This document shows, piece by piece, positions 35,209-43,623 of a stretch of 64,000 nucleotides of DNA. Positions within the stretch are counted from its first letter, which is position 1, and each line of letters starts with the position of its first letter. Below the pieces are notes generated by a model. That model saw nothing but the letters and a program-made list of their open reading frames with translations. It had not been told where the DNA came from and did no database searches. Made by a program: the position numbers and the translations under genes. Source of the DNA: an uncultured Pseudomonadota bacterium (GTDB lineage: Bacteria > Pseudomonadota > Gammaproteobacteria > Ga0077536); NCBI GenBank assembly GCA_902557415.1, contig CACEAA010000001.1, positions 24,001 through 88,000 on the forward strand. The letters run 5' to 3'.

Positions 35209-35363
35209 GAAGTATCTAAAACACAGTCTGCTACTACTCGTCCTGTCAGGTTTTCTGACTGGGGAAATCGCGGCTATAGAGTCGTCCCTTCCTCCTTGCC
35301 CCACTAAAAAAGGCTTTTTTATAGGGCTTTTTGTAGTTATTTGGACTTTATCGTCCTTTTGTT
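35207..35363 (+). pseudogene. Possible truncated secreted-protein gene at island right edge
   Basis: ATG 35207 opens a frame with a signal-peptide-like start (MKYLKHSLLLLVLSGFLTG, then EIAAIE). The frame then runs on, antisense, through the 3' end of ssrA, where the residues are only the complement of tmRNA. The first 25 residues look like a real secretion signal; the rest does not. Either a gene was cut by the island or tmRNA region, or the similarity is chance. Confidence 0.3.
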
Positions 35364-35728
35364 TGGTGGAGGCGGCGGGAGTCGAACCCGCGTCCGCAAG
35401 CCTTACATCTTTGGCTCTACATGCTTATCCGAGTCTATTAATTTAATTTGAAGCTACCCGACCGGCAGGGAAGGCTTCAAACGATTCTAGTAAAGGTTTT
35501 AACGGTTCGGTCCTAAAAATACCTTACCGCGATCACATGAGATATGACGCCCGAAACCTGAACGCATGAGCACGGCTTCAGTCGGACGGCACCCTACTGG
35601 GTTTTAAGCAGCGAGTGCGTAGTTGTCTTCGTTGGCAACTAAATTGTTTGCAGTTGTATTTACGAGGTAATCTGCACCTCGGCATGCACCTCCGGTTTCA
35701 TGACCCACGTCGAAGCCGTGACGCCCCC
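35364..35728 (-). ncRNA. ssrA: tmRNA
   Basis: About 365 nucleotides on the minus strand. The 5' end GGGGGCGTCACGGCTTCGAC and 3' end GGTTCGACTCCCGCCGCC-TCCACCA form the tRNA-like domain, with the CCA encoded. The tag reading frame (35604-35636) reads ANEDNYALAA followed by TAA. It resumes at GCC after TAGTT, as in E. coli, where the tag is ANDENYALAA. It acts with SmpB to rescue stalled ribosomes, and smpB is directly upstream on the same strand, 60 bases away. Confidence 0.97.
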
Positions 35729-35788
35729 GAAAGAGTATTTTCGCATTATACACGGAAATTTTTCGCTTAAGAACATGTAAACTTTAGA

Positions 35789-36271
35789 TTAACGTGCGTT
35801 TTTTAGTATTCTAGATTTTTCTCTCTGCCAATCCTTAGCTTTTTCTGAAGCTCGCTTATCGTGCCTTTTTTTACCTTGCGCAGTCGCAATTTCTACTTTT
35901 ACCCTATTATTTTTCCAGTAAAGACCTAGCGCCACTATAGTCATTCCGCGCCTATCCACAGCCCCATTTAACTGATCGATCTCTCGACGGTTCAACAATA
36001 ATTTTCTAGATCGAAGTGATTCAGGTTTAACGTGACTTGACGCTGATGACAACGGAGTTATATGCGTACCTTGTAAAAAAGCCTCACCTTTGTGCATGAT
36101 AACGTAGGCGTCGGTGAGCTGAATTTTCCCCGCACGTAAACTTTTTACCTCCCAGCCCTCTAGTACTATCCCTGCTTCCATCTTTTGGTCTATAAGGTAA
36201 TCAAATCGGGCTTTCTTATTGTGCGCAATGGATCCGGAACCTGCTTTTTTAGATTGTTTCTTTTCCGCCAT
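35789..36271 (-). CDS. smpB: SsrA-binding protein SmpB
   Basis: A 160-residue RNA-binding protein that escorts tmRNA to the ribosome. The core begins IAHNKKARFDYLI and has EGWEVKSLRAGKIQL and DAYVIMHKGEAFLQGTHI. The basic tail (RHDKRASEKAKDWQREKSR) is the part that enters the mRNA channel. Length matches E. coli (160). It is adjacent to and co-directional with ssrA, and divergent from the transporter gene. Confidence 0.96.
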   Translation of the reverse strand: MAEKKQSKKAGSGSIAHNKKARFDYLIDQKMEAGIVLEGWEVKSLRAGKIQLTDAYVIMHKGEAFLQGTHITPLSSASSHVKPESLRSRKLLLNRREIDQLNGAVDRRGMTIVALGLYWKNNRVKVEIATAQGKKRHDKRASEKAKDWQREKSRILKNAR

Positions 36272-36396
36272 TTGAGCTAACCAAACATTAATCGGGGTTC
36301 AATTGTAACAATCCAGCACCTAAAATGTTTTATTCACTTGCTGTAGATTCGTAAGTGCACGAGAATACACTAACATATTTTCACGAGTAATTTTCT

Positions 36397-37770
36397 ATGA
36401 GTTCTACAAGGGAATCTCTCCACGGTTTGTGGTCCTCTCGTTGGGTCTTTATATTAGCCGCGGCTGGCTCGGCTGTTGGTTTAGGGAACATCTGGCGTTT
36501 TCCTTACCTAACTGGTGAGAACGGCGGTGGTGCGTTTGTCATTATTTACTTAGGTTTTGTTCTATTGATAGGCATTCCGCTAATGGTTGCCGAAACCATC
36601 ATTGGGCGAAGAGGGCGGCGTAGTCCTGTGAATGCAATTTTGCTAATTGCCGAAGAAGAGAGTCTCTCAAGGCGTTGGTCAGGTTTAGGCTTAATGGGAA
36701 TAATTGCAGGCTTCCTTACCCTGTCTTTCTACTCGGTGGTAGCAGGTTGGTCCTTAGCTTATGTCTACTTTGTTTTAACTAGCAGTTTTGCCACCGCAAA
36801 CTCGATAAGCTCTGAAGCTATTTTCACGAATTTGATAAGCTCCCCTCTGCAGTTGTTATTCTGGCATACCCTGTTTATGGGTTCGGTTGTCTGGATAGTA
36901 TCTAAAGGCGTAAGTCTTGGTTTAGAACGAGCCGTTAAGATTTTAATGCCCCTACTTTTCGTCATGCTTGTTCTCATGACGATTTATTCTTTATTGGTTG
37001 GCGACGCATTGGGTGCGACTAAGTACCTTTTCGCGACAGACTTTTCGTCTTTAACGTCTGATGTGATTCTGCTGGCGGTGGGACAGGCTTTTTTTAGTTT
37101 GAGTCTAGGAATGGGCGCACTGATGATTTATGGGTCTTATTTGCCCCATGACGCTTCTATTCCGCGTACATGCCTTATCGTAGGCTGTGTTGATACACTT
37201 GTTGCTTTATTGGCTGGCTTTCTTATTTTTCCAATTGTTTTTGCTTATGGCCTAGAGGCGGGTCAAGGGCCTGGCTTAGTATTTGTTACTCTGACGGTAG
37301 CATTCGCGGATATGCCCTTTGGACAGGTATTTGGTTTCACGTTTTTTCTACTACTTACAGTGGCGGCATGGACATCTGCAATTTCTTTGCTCGAGCCCGT
37401 CGTCGCCTGGTCTGTCGAATCCAGAGGGTGGTCTAGAAATCGCGCTAGTTGGCTTGCAGGAGGTGTAATTTGGCTGATAGGCATCCTTTGTCTTTTATCT
37501 TTTAATGAGCTAAAAGACTTTACCCCGGGAGGGAGAAACATTTTTGATTGGTCCGAGTACATAAGCGCTAACGTTTTATTGCCTTTGGGTGGATTTTTGG
37601 TCGCTGTGTTTGTCGGATGGCGGGTAAGTCGTATGACTATTGCTAGTGAATTTGGTAGCAGCGGCTCCATACTTTTTAAAAGTTGGTTGTTCTTGATAAG
37701 GTACTGTGCGCCAGTAGCTGTGGCGATAGTTTTTTTAAATAGTTCTGGTTTAGATTTGCTTTTTCGTTAG
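36397..37770 (+). CDS. Sodium-dependent transporter (NSS/SNF family)
   Basis: A 457-residue inner membrane protein with about 11-12 hydrophobic segments, of the neurotransmitter:sodium symporter family. The hallmark first helix region is AAAGSAVGLGNIWRFPYLTG, followed by ENGGGAFVIIYLGF and IPLMVAETIIGRRG. It probably imports an amino acid or related solute with sodium; the substrate cannot be read. The start is ATG 36397. It precedes ratA by 12 bases, so they may share a transcript, but this is not the usual E. coli arrangement. Confidence 0.9.
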   Translation: MSSTRESLHGLWSSRWVFILAAAGSAVGLGNIWRFPYLTGENGGGAFVIIYLGFVLLIGIPLMVAETIIGRRGRRSPVNAILLIAEEESLSRRWSGLGLMGIIAGFLTLSFYSVVAGWSLAYVYFVLTSSFATANSISSEAIFTNLISSPLQLLFWHTLFMGSVVWIVSKGVSLGLERAVKILMPLLFVMLVLMTIYSLLVGDALGATKYLFATDFSSLTSDVILLAVGQAFFSLSLGMGALMIYGSYLPHDASIPRTCLIVGCVDTLVALLAGFLIFPIVFAYGLEAGQGPGLVFVTLTVAFADMPFGQVFGFTFFLLLTVAAWTSAISLLEPVVAWSVESRGWSRNRASWLAGGVIWLIGILCLLSFNELKDFTPGGRNIFDWSEYISANVLLPLGGFLVAVFVGWRVSRMTIASEFGSSGSILFKSWLFLIRYCAPVAVAIVFLNSSGLDLLFR

Positions 37771-37782
37771 CTTTGATAGGTA

Positions 37783-38217
37783 ATGACGTCTCTTAAACGC
37801 TCCCTTTTCGTGCCTTTTTCTGTAGATCAGATGTACTGTTTAGTTAATGACGTTGAGAAATATCCTGAGTTCTTACCTTGGTGCGTTGCCGCGGAAGTGC
37901 TTGTGTCCGATTCGACTCACATGGAGGCAATGCTTAGTATTAGTAAGGGCCGGTTCAAATATGATTTTTCTACAATAAATAGTCTAAGAGACAATGAATC
38001 TATCAAGATTGATTTACTGAACGGTCCTTTTAAAGAGTTTTCAGGTGGTTGGCGGTTCAGTGCTATTGACTCGGGCTCCTTAGTGGAGCTTGAATTAGAG
38101 TTTGAATTTGATGGGTTGATTCTGGGTGCGGCGTTATCGTTGGCCTCCGGAGTTGTAGTGGATACCCTCGTAGATGCGTTCAAAAAAAGAGCTTATAAAG
38201 TTTATGAAGATCGATAG
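37783..38217 (+). CDS. ratA: RatA/COQ10-like START-domain protein
   Basis: A 144-residue single START-like domain. The N-terminus opens MTSLKRSLFVPFSVDQMYCL, and VNDVEKYPEFLPWCVAAEVL is the family's conserved block. The homologue was reported as RatA, a toxin blocking 70S ribosome assembly, but relatives bind ubiquinone (COQ10), and the cellular role is disputed. It overlaps ratB by 14 bases. The order smpB, ratA, ratB, bamE is conserved in gammaproteobacteria. Confidence 0.9.
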   Translation: MTSLKRSLFVPFSVDQMYCLVNDVEKYPEFLPWCVAAEVLVSDSTHMEAMLSISKGRFKYDFSTINSLRDNESIKIDLLNGPFKEFSGGWRFSAIDSGSLVELELEFEFDGLILGAALSLASGVVVDTLVDAFKKRAYKVYEDR

Positions 38218-38494
38218 GGTGTCGATAGAGGTCGTAGCAGCTTTCCCCCAGCGGAGCTACGTAGTGGAGTTAGATGTGCCAGTTGGCACCTCGGTTCGAA
38301 ATGCCATAGAACGGTCTTGTATCCTAGATAACTTTAACTTACCGACGCATATGCTAAGTTATGGTATTTGTGGTCAAAGGTGCGATTTAGACGCGCTGCT
38401 CGCTGATGGCGATAGAGTAGAAATTTATAGACAACTAGAATTTGACCCAAAGGTTCGCCGCCGACGCCGCGCGATTAGTCAAAAATCCGACTGA
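38204..38494 (+). CDS. ratB: RnfH/RatB family ubiquitin-like protein
   Basis: About 96 residues of the RnfH (UPF0125) family, with a beta-grasp fold. IEVVAAFPQRSYVVELDVP and the later GICGQRCDLDALLADGDRVE and RLEFDPKVRRRRR-like end (QLEFDPKVRRRRRA) are the family's conserved elements. Function unknown; the gene regularly follows ratA. ATG 38204, inside the end of ratA, is used as start. It converges on bamE with about 20 bases of tail-to-tail overlap. Confidence 0.88.
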   Translation: MKIDRVSIEVVAAFPQRSYVVELDVPVGTSVRNAIERSCILDNFNLPTHMLSYGICGQRCDLDALLADGDRVEIYRQLEFDPKVRRRRRAISQKSD

Positions 38495-39176
38495 ACAAAG
38501 TAGATTTCTTTTCCGAGTCGGAGCTTAACGCTTGTTTATCAGGATTGATTGCAACGCCCATGCCCGGCCCAGCTTGAATGTCGCGGTAAGGGTCCTTTTC
38601 CTCTGCTTTAACTATCTTGTCTTCGTGGTACTCGATATCTTTCTTGGGCTCTACGCCTGCTCCGGGTTCTGCAACATCAAGAAATTTTGTCTTCTCTTTC
38701 TCACCCATAAATGGGATTTTATTGGCAATCCGTTCTCCTAGTGTTCGCTTTCTAAATCTAGGGACACTGATTTTCGTATCATTATGAATACTATAGTCAA
38801 GCGGTTTTATAGCCGGCTTGATGTCGCCTTCGATATTCTTTAGGACGTCATTTTCAAAATTCAGAGTGATTACTCTTTTCTGGTAGAACTTTCTCGCATG
38901 ATTAAAGGTGAAAACATAGTCCCAGCGATGATCATTGAAGGTATCCTTGATGATGGGAGTACCCATTATAAATTGTACTTTCTTTTTATCCATCCCAGGT
39001 TTTAGTTTGGCGAGCATGTCTTGCGTTATTACATTACCTTGTTGCACGTCGATTTTATGCACAAAACCTAGAGTCTCTGGATTTGGCAGCTCTGGGAGAG
39101 CTAGCTTTGAGCAGCCTGTACTTATAGCCATTAACGCTACTATTACAGTTGCTTGTCTGAGGATGTTAGTTAGCAT
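38475..39176 (-). CDS. bamE: Outer membrane assembly lipoprotein BamE (SmpA/OmlA)
   Basis: A 233-residue lipoprotein. A signal peptide ends in the lipobox-like MAISTGC (Cys22), followed by the BamE domain with the conserved VTQ-like stretch GNVITQDMLAKLKPGMDKKK, VQFIMGTP and WDYVF. It is part of the BAM complex at the outer membrane. E. coli BamE is 113 residues. This one has a C-terminal extension of about 100 residues, acidic/basic and probably disordered (EKEKTKFLDV ... SDSEKKST), a notable difference. Divergent from fur. Confidence 0.93.
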   Translation of the reverse strand: MLTNILRQATVIVALMAISTGCSKLALPELPNPETLGFVHKIDVQQGNVITQDMLAKLKPGMDKKKVQFIMGTPIIKDTFNDHRWDYVFTFNHARKFYQKRVITLNFENDVLKNIEGDIKPAIKPLDYSIHNDTKISVPRFRKRTLGERIANKIPFMGEKEKTKFLDVAEPGAGVEPKKDIEYHEDKIVKAEEKDPYRDIQAGPGMGVAINPDKQALSSDSEKKSTLFSRIFD

Positions 39177-39277
39177 ATTTTCTTTGCGCTGTAGACATAA
39201 ATTGTTGGGTATGAGGAGTAGCTAAGCTCAATCAGGACAGCTCGTACATATATCTTTTTTAAATAAGAAGTTTAGTA

Positions 39278-39291
39278 TAACAGATCTGTTA
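39278..39291. promoter_or_regulatory. Perfect 14-base palindrome upstream of fur
   Basis: TAACAGATCTGTTA is its own reverse complement. It lies in the bamE-fur divergent region, 14 bases before a TATAAT at 39305-39310, and could be an operator site for a dimeric regulator. It does not match the E. coli Fur box consensus (GATAATGATAATCATTATC) closely. Confidence 0.4.
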
Positions 39292-39355
39292 AGTGAGAAA
39301 ATGATATAATATCAAACAAACCTTAATCGTCAATGAATTAGGAAGATAGTAACTG

Positions 39356-39754
39356 ATGGATACAAAAGAACTCAAAAAAGCCGGTTTGAAAGCTACCCTA
39401 CCGCGTCTGAGAATTTTAGAAATATTAGAAACTTCTTCAGATAAACATATGAGTGCTGAAGATGTGTATCGCGCACTTATAGGGGTTGGCGAAGATGTCG
39501 GGTTGGCAACCATTTACAGGGTACTAACTCAATTTGAAACGGCTGGTATAGTTCAAAGACATAATTTCGATAGTGGTCACGCAGTTTTTGAAATGGCGAA
39601 AGAAGAGCATCATGACCATATGGTGAGAGTCGATACGGGCGAGGTAATTGAGTTTTTTGACGACGAAATTGAACGCTTGCAGAGAGAAATCGTTGATCGA
39701 CATGGCTATGTGCTCGAAGAGCACAGTTTAGTTTTATACGTGAGACCGAAATAG
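39356..39754 (+). CDS. fur: Ferric uptake regulator Fur
   Basis: A 132-residue iron-responsive repressor. The winged-helix DNA-binding half is clear (LKATLPRLRILEIL, then LATIYRVLTQFETAGIV). The metal-sensing region is HHDHMVRVDTGEVIEF (85-100). The CxxC pair found in E. coli Fur at this place is missing (VDTG instead of LDCG), so this protein lacks the structural zinc of that type, as in some other proteobacterial Fur proteins. It converges on recN with 8 bases between stops. ATG 39356 has AGGAAG upstream. Confidence 0.93.
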   Translation: MDTKELKKAGLKATLPRLRILEILETSSDKHMSAEDVYRALIGVGEDVGLATIYRVLTQFETAGIVQRHNFDSGHAVFEMAKEEHHDHMVRVDTGEVIEFFDDEIERLQREIVDRHGYVLEEHSLVLYVRPK

Positions 39755-39762
39755 GCAAATTG

Positions 39763-41445
39763 TCATTGCACGGCTCTATTAAGTAGTTCTTTAGCATGCG
39801 CTAAGCTAGATGTTGTTATCGATTTCGCTCCCAGCATTCTTGAGATTTCAGCCTCGCGCTCAGCAGCGCTAAGCATGCGCGCCCTCGTCACCGTCCGTTT
39901 CCCACATAATTCTTTGGTGACAAGTATTTGGTAGTCGCAAATGCTTGCAACCTGTGGTGAGTGTGTAATGCAGATCAGTTGACAGTATTTTGAGATGGCT
40001 AAAAGGTTTTGCCCGACAGTATTGGCAGTGTCGCCCCCAATTCCTGAGTCAACTTCATCATAAATAACAGTTGGAACCGCTGCATGCCTCGCAGTATTAG
40101 CCTGTATCGCGAGGCTAATGCGAGATAATTCACCACCGGATACAACTTTACTGATGTTGTCGAGAGGTAAGTCAGGATTCGTACTTACGTTAAAAGTGAT
40201 TTGATCTAATCCATTGGGTTTAGGAGTATCGTCCTCATAGGTATCTAAGTTTACTTTAAAGCTGCCATGAGGCATGTCTAATTGACGCATTGAGGCGCTG
40301 ATACTTTGACTTAGTGTTTTCGCGGATTTTAGTCGAGCAGAAGTGAGTTTGCTTGCTGTCTGCCTAAATCTTGTACGAGTTTCCTTTATTTTTTTTTCGG
40401 TTAGAGTTATCTGAACGCCTCTATCAGTCAAACTTTCAAGGTCAGCACATAATGAATTGTATTTTACCAAAAGATCGCTAATCGGAACTTGGTGCTTGCG
40501 GGCCAAATTGTGCAGCGTACTGAGTCGGTCATCTAAATATTTAAGTTTTTCGGGATCGCTTGCCATTGATTCGGCGATACATTCTGCTTCTTGTTGCGCC
40601 TCAGAAAGGGAGATCTCTGCTTGCTCAAGTAAGGAGCATAGATTTCTCGTAGCGGGAAGATCAGGCGGCAGAGTATCGGCACTCGACGATAAGTTTTTCA
40701 GTAATTTTGGCAGCTGAGATAAATCATCTCCAAGAACAGATATTATTGATGCGCAGGTGGCTTGAATCGTGTCGGAGTTCGCGAGAAGCTTGTGATCTTT
40801 CTCGATGGTTTCTATCTCTTCAAGAGAGATTTCAGCATTTTCAAATTCTTCAATCTGATATCGTATTAGTTCGATTTTTCCGTCATCCGTTAATTGCTGC
40901 TGCATTTCATCCAGAGAATTTTGAGCGGTTTTCCAATCCTGATATAGCTCTTTAATTTTATTTAAAGTTTCTGTATACCCGCCGTACGCGTCTAGTATCC
41001 CCCTTTGGTATTTTGGATTAAGCATTCTAGTATTTTGATGTTGTGCATGGATATCTGTTAGAGCGGTTCCAAGCCTTTTCATCGTACTAACCGGAATTGC
41101 CATCGAGTTACAATAAGCGGACGATCTACCGTTTTCGGATATGACGCGTCTAAGAATGCACTCATTTTCACCACCTTCATCTTTTTCATCTAGCGCTAAT
41201 TCTTGAAGTAAAGCCGCCGCCTCCGAATGCTCTGGAACAGAAAATGACGCAGTGACCGCAGCTCGATTTTCGCCAATCCGAATCATCTTTTTATCAATTT
41301 TTTGACCCAATACGGCGCTTAGCGCGTTAATTATGACGGATTTTCCCGAACCAGTTTCGCCAGTCAGAGCTGTGAGTCCATTGGAGAAATCTATATTGAG
41401 ATCGTCCACTAGAATAAAATTCTTAATCTGTAAATTCTTTATCAA
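39763..41445 (-). CDS. recN: DNA repair protein RecN
   Basis: A 560-residue SMC-like ATPase for double-strand-break repair. Walker A TGETGSGKSVIINAL is at the N-terminus, and the central part is coiled coil. The C-terminal Walker B region is VIYDEVDSGIGGDTANTVG, followed by ICITHSPQVASICDYQ. Length matches E. coli RecN (553). It is downstream of nadK with a 4-base overlap and probably in one transcript. No clear LexA box was seen upstream of nadK. Confidence 0.97.
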   Translation of the reverse strand: MIKNLQIKNFILVDDLNIDFSNGLTALTGETGSGKSVIINALSAVLGQKIDKKMIRIGENRAAVTASFSVPEHSEAAALLQELALDEKDEGGENECILRRVISENGRSSAYCNSMAIPVSTMKRLGTALTDIHAQHQNTRMLNPKYQRGILDAYGGYTETLNKIKELYQDWKTAQNSLDEMQQQLTDDGKIELIRYQIEEFENAEISLEEIETIEKDHKLLANSDTIQATCASIISVLGDDLSQLPKLLKNLSSSADTLPPDLPATRNLCSLLEQAEISLSEAQQEAECIAESMASDPEKLKYLDDRLSTLHNLARKHQVPISDLLVKYNSLCADLESLTDRGVQITLTEKKIKETRTRFRQTASKLTSARLKSAKTLSQSISASMRQLDMPHGSFKVNLDTYEDDTPKPNGLDQITFNVSTNPDLPLDNISKVVSGGELSRISLAIQANTARHAAVPTVIYDEVDSGIGGDTANTVGQNLLAISKYCQLICITHSPQVASICDYQILVTKELCGKRTVTRARMLSAAEREAEISRMLGAKSITTSSLAHAKELLNRAVQ

Positions 41446-42311
41446 GGATCTAGGGCCCAGTTAAGCTTTGCTCTTAAAGTAGCGTAGTGGTCGTATTTTG
41501 ACGGATGAGCAAGATTAATAGGGACTTGGTGTCTGAATATTCTGATTTTATCACCCTTCATGACTTCTTGTACCGAGTTGCCGTCGCAAGTTACTCGAGA
41601 TCGGTCATTTCTTTCAGTCGCCACTCTTATTTCGATTGCGGAATTATCAGGAACTACTATAGGCCTATTCGTAAGCGTATGGGGACAAATAGGCACTAAA
41701 GCTAATGCGTCTATTCTGGGGTCGAGTATCGGGCCACCACCTGACATGGCATAAGCCGTAGAGCCGGTCGGAGTAGCGACGATTAGCCCATCGCCCCGCT
41801 GAGAATGAAGAAATTTTCCATCTACGTAAGTGTTTAGCGTTATAAGACGGGCTGAGTTCCATTTTTGTACGATTATGTCATTTAGGCCATCACAGGTTTT
41901 AACTATTTTTTCATCTCTCACAATCTCACAACCTAACACCACCCGCTTTTCTAAGGCGCAATCGCCCTGAATAATCGCCTCGAGGTCTTTATTTACATTT
42001 TTAGCTGAAAGATCAGCTAGGAATCCTAACCGACCTAGGTTGACTCCTAATAGCGCAACTTGGTTCGGGAAAATAAGTTTTGCGCACTGTAGTAGAGTAC
42101 CATCACCCCCGATCGATATTATTAAGTCGCATGTCTGCGGTAAGGTTGCTAGGGGAGAGACAAGAAACTCTCCCTCTAAATTAGCTACTGGTATTCTGTC
42201 GTCTAAAACAGCTTGGGCATCGGTCACATTGATAGTCCGGATAACTTCCTGAATAGTATCTTCGACAAGCTTGCTGTTTACTGCGGAAACTATTCCAATC
42301 TGGGAGAACAT
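41442..42311 (-). CDS. nadK: NAD kinase
   Basis: A 289-residue ATP-dependent NAD kinase, the only route to NADP in most bacteria. The GGDG motif lies in ISIGGDGTLLQCAKL, and the second signature is LIVATPTGSTAYAMSGGGPI. Length matches E. coli (292). It overlaps recN by 4 bases (ATGA-type junction). Across the opposite strand is hrcA, separated by 163 bases. Confidence 0.96.
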   Translation of the reverse strand: MFSQIGIVSAVNSKLVEDTIQEVIRTINVTDAQAVLDDRIPVANLEGEFLVSPLATLPQTCDLIISIGGDGTLLQCAKLIFPNQVALLGVNLGRLGFLADLSAKNVNKDLEAIIQGDCALEKRVVLGCEIVRDEKIVKTCDGLNDIIVQKWNSARLITLNTYVDGKFLHSQRGDGLIVATPTGSTAYAMSGGGPILDPRIDALALVPICPHTLTNRPIVVPDNSAIEIRVATERNDRSRVTCDGNSVQEVMKGDKIRIFRHQVPINLAHPSKYDHYATLRAKLNWALDP

Positions 42312-42474
42312 ACTCGCGAAACCTCTAATATCAATCTAATTAAACTAACATTTTGCCCAATCATTGCGCAATCGTCATTGTAAAATTCGCTCACACTTAG
42401 TATTGGTTTTTAGCAAAATTTTTGTTAATTTAATTAGTTCTAAGAAAATGTTTTGAAACATAAGTTGAGTTAAT

Positions 42475-43512
42475 GTGGATATAAGCCTTAATGACAGGTC
42501 GCATCACCTCTTCAAGACACTAGTCGAGAGGTATATTGCTGACGGGCAGCCGGTTGGTTCTCGCACCCTCGCGCGTGATGCTAACCTAGACATTAGTTCG
42601 GCCACGATCAGGAATGTGATGGCAGACCTCGAGGACCTCGGTCTGATTGAATCACCGCACACATCCGCTGGGAGGATACCCACTGAGTTAGGATACCGAT
42701 TTTTTGTTGACCAAGTAGTAACATACCGAGATTTATCATCGATGGAGGTCGATAAAATTGGGAAAGATATCGAAAAAGAAGATGATATCGAAATCTTAAT
42801 GAATAAAACTTCGCAAATGCTCTCTGAGCTTACGAAGTTGGCTGGCCTCGTCATGGTGCCGGTAAAGAAAAAAAGAGCACTCAGGCAAGTAGAATTTCTA
42901 TCATTGAACGATAATCGCGTTTTAGTGATCTTGGTCACCAACGATCGTGAGGTAGAGAATCGGATCATTAAAACTAACAGAGTATATGGTCAATCGGAGC
43001 TTACTCAAGCCGCTAATTATTTGAGTTCAGCTTTTGCTGGCAGTGATATTGATGCGGTGAAGAAAAGGTTAATTGGAGAGATGGAAACAACTCGCGCTGA
43101 ATTAGACCAGCTAATGGGATTAGTCGTGGAAATCTCCGAAAAAGCATTTGTCGGATCGTCTCTTGGAAATGATTATGTTTTAGCCGGTCAGACAAATTTA
43201 ATGGAGATTGATGAGCTATCTGATCTAGAACGACTCCGTACATTGTTTGATGCTTTTACCCAAAAAGGCGACATACTTCATCTACTTGATCAAGCAGTTA
43301 ATGCGTCTGGAGTTCAGATTTTTATAGGTGAAGAGTCTGGGTACAAGGCGTTTGATCAATGCAGCATAGTTACTTCGACTTATGCGGATGAGCACAAGAC
43401 ATTGGGTGTGCTCGGTGTCATTGGGCCTACCCGAATGCAGTACGAACGAGTTATCCCGATAGTAGATCTAACTGCAAAAATGTTCAGTTCAGCCTTGAAT
43501 TACAAAAATTAG
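42475..43512 (+). CDS. hrcA: Heat-inducible transcription repressor HrcA
   Basis: A 345-residue repressor of chaperone genes. The winged helix-turn-helix at the N-terminus includes GQPVGSRTLARDANLDISSA followed by TIRNVMADLEDLGLIESPHTSAGR. The rest is the family's GAF-like ligand/GroEL-sensing domain, with LGVLGVIGPTRMQYERVIPI near the C-terminus. The start is GTG 42475. I found no CIRCE operator (TTAGCACTC-N9-GAGTGCTAA) near hrcA, grpE or dnaK, so its targets may be elsewhere, such as groESL. Confidence 0.95.
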   Translation: MDISLNDRSHHLFKTLVERYIADGQPVGSRTLARDANLDISSATIRNVMADLEDLGLIESPHTSAGRIPTELGYRFFVDQVVTYRDLSSMEVDKIGKDIEKEDDIEILMNKTSQMLSELTKLAGLVMVPVKKKRALRQVEFLSLNDNRVLVILVTNDREVENRIIKTNRVYGQSELTQAANYLSSAFAGSDIDAVKKRLIGEMETTRAELDQLMGLVVEISEKAFVGSSLGNDYVLAGQTNLMEIDELSDLERLRTLFDAFTQKGDILHLLDQAVNASGVQIFIGEESGYKAFDQCSIVTSTYADEHKTLGVLGVIGPTRMQYERVIPIVDLTAKMFSSALNYKN

Positions 43513-43623
43513 CCCCTACCTACACAAATAACTAGTGTTTTTCAGTTCTTTTCGAATTTTGTTCGAGAGCTGTCACACCTTTGTTTTAGTTTTTTCAAAA
43601 TTTTATACGGAAGAGTATCAGAA

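Noticed and set aside
35207-35446. 79-codon frame crossing ssrA
   Set aside because: The second half is the antisense of the tmRNA 3' end; only its first part is kept as a possible truncated gene.
35604-35651. A longer tmRNA tag, ANNLVANEDNYALAA
   Set aside because: The frame is open upstream, but the conserved TAGTT just before GCC places the resume codon there, giving the ordinary ten-residue tag ANEDNYALAA.
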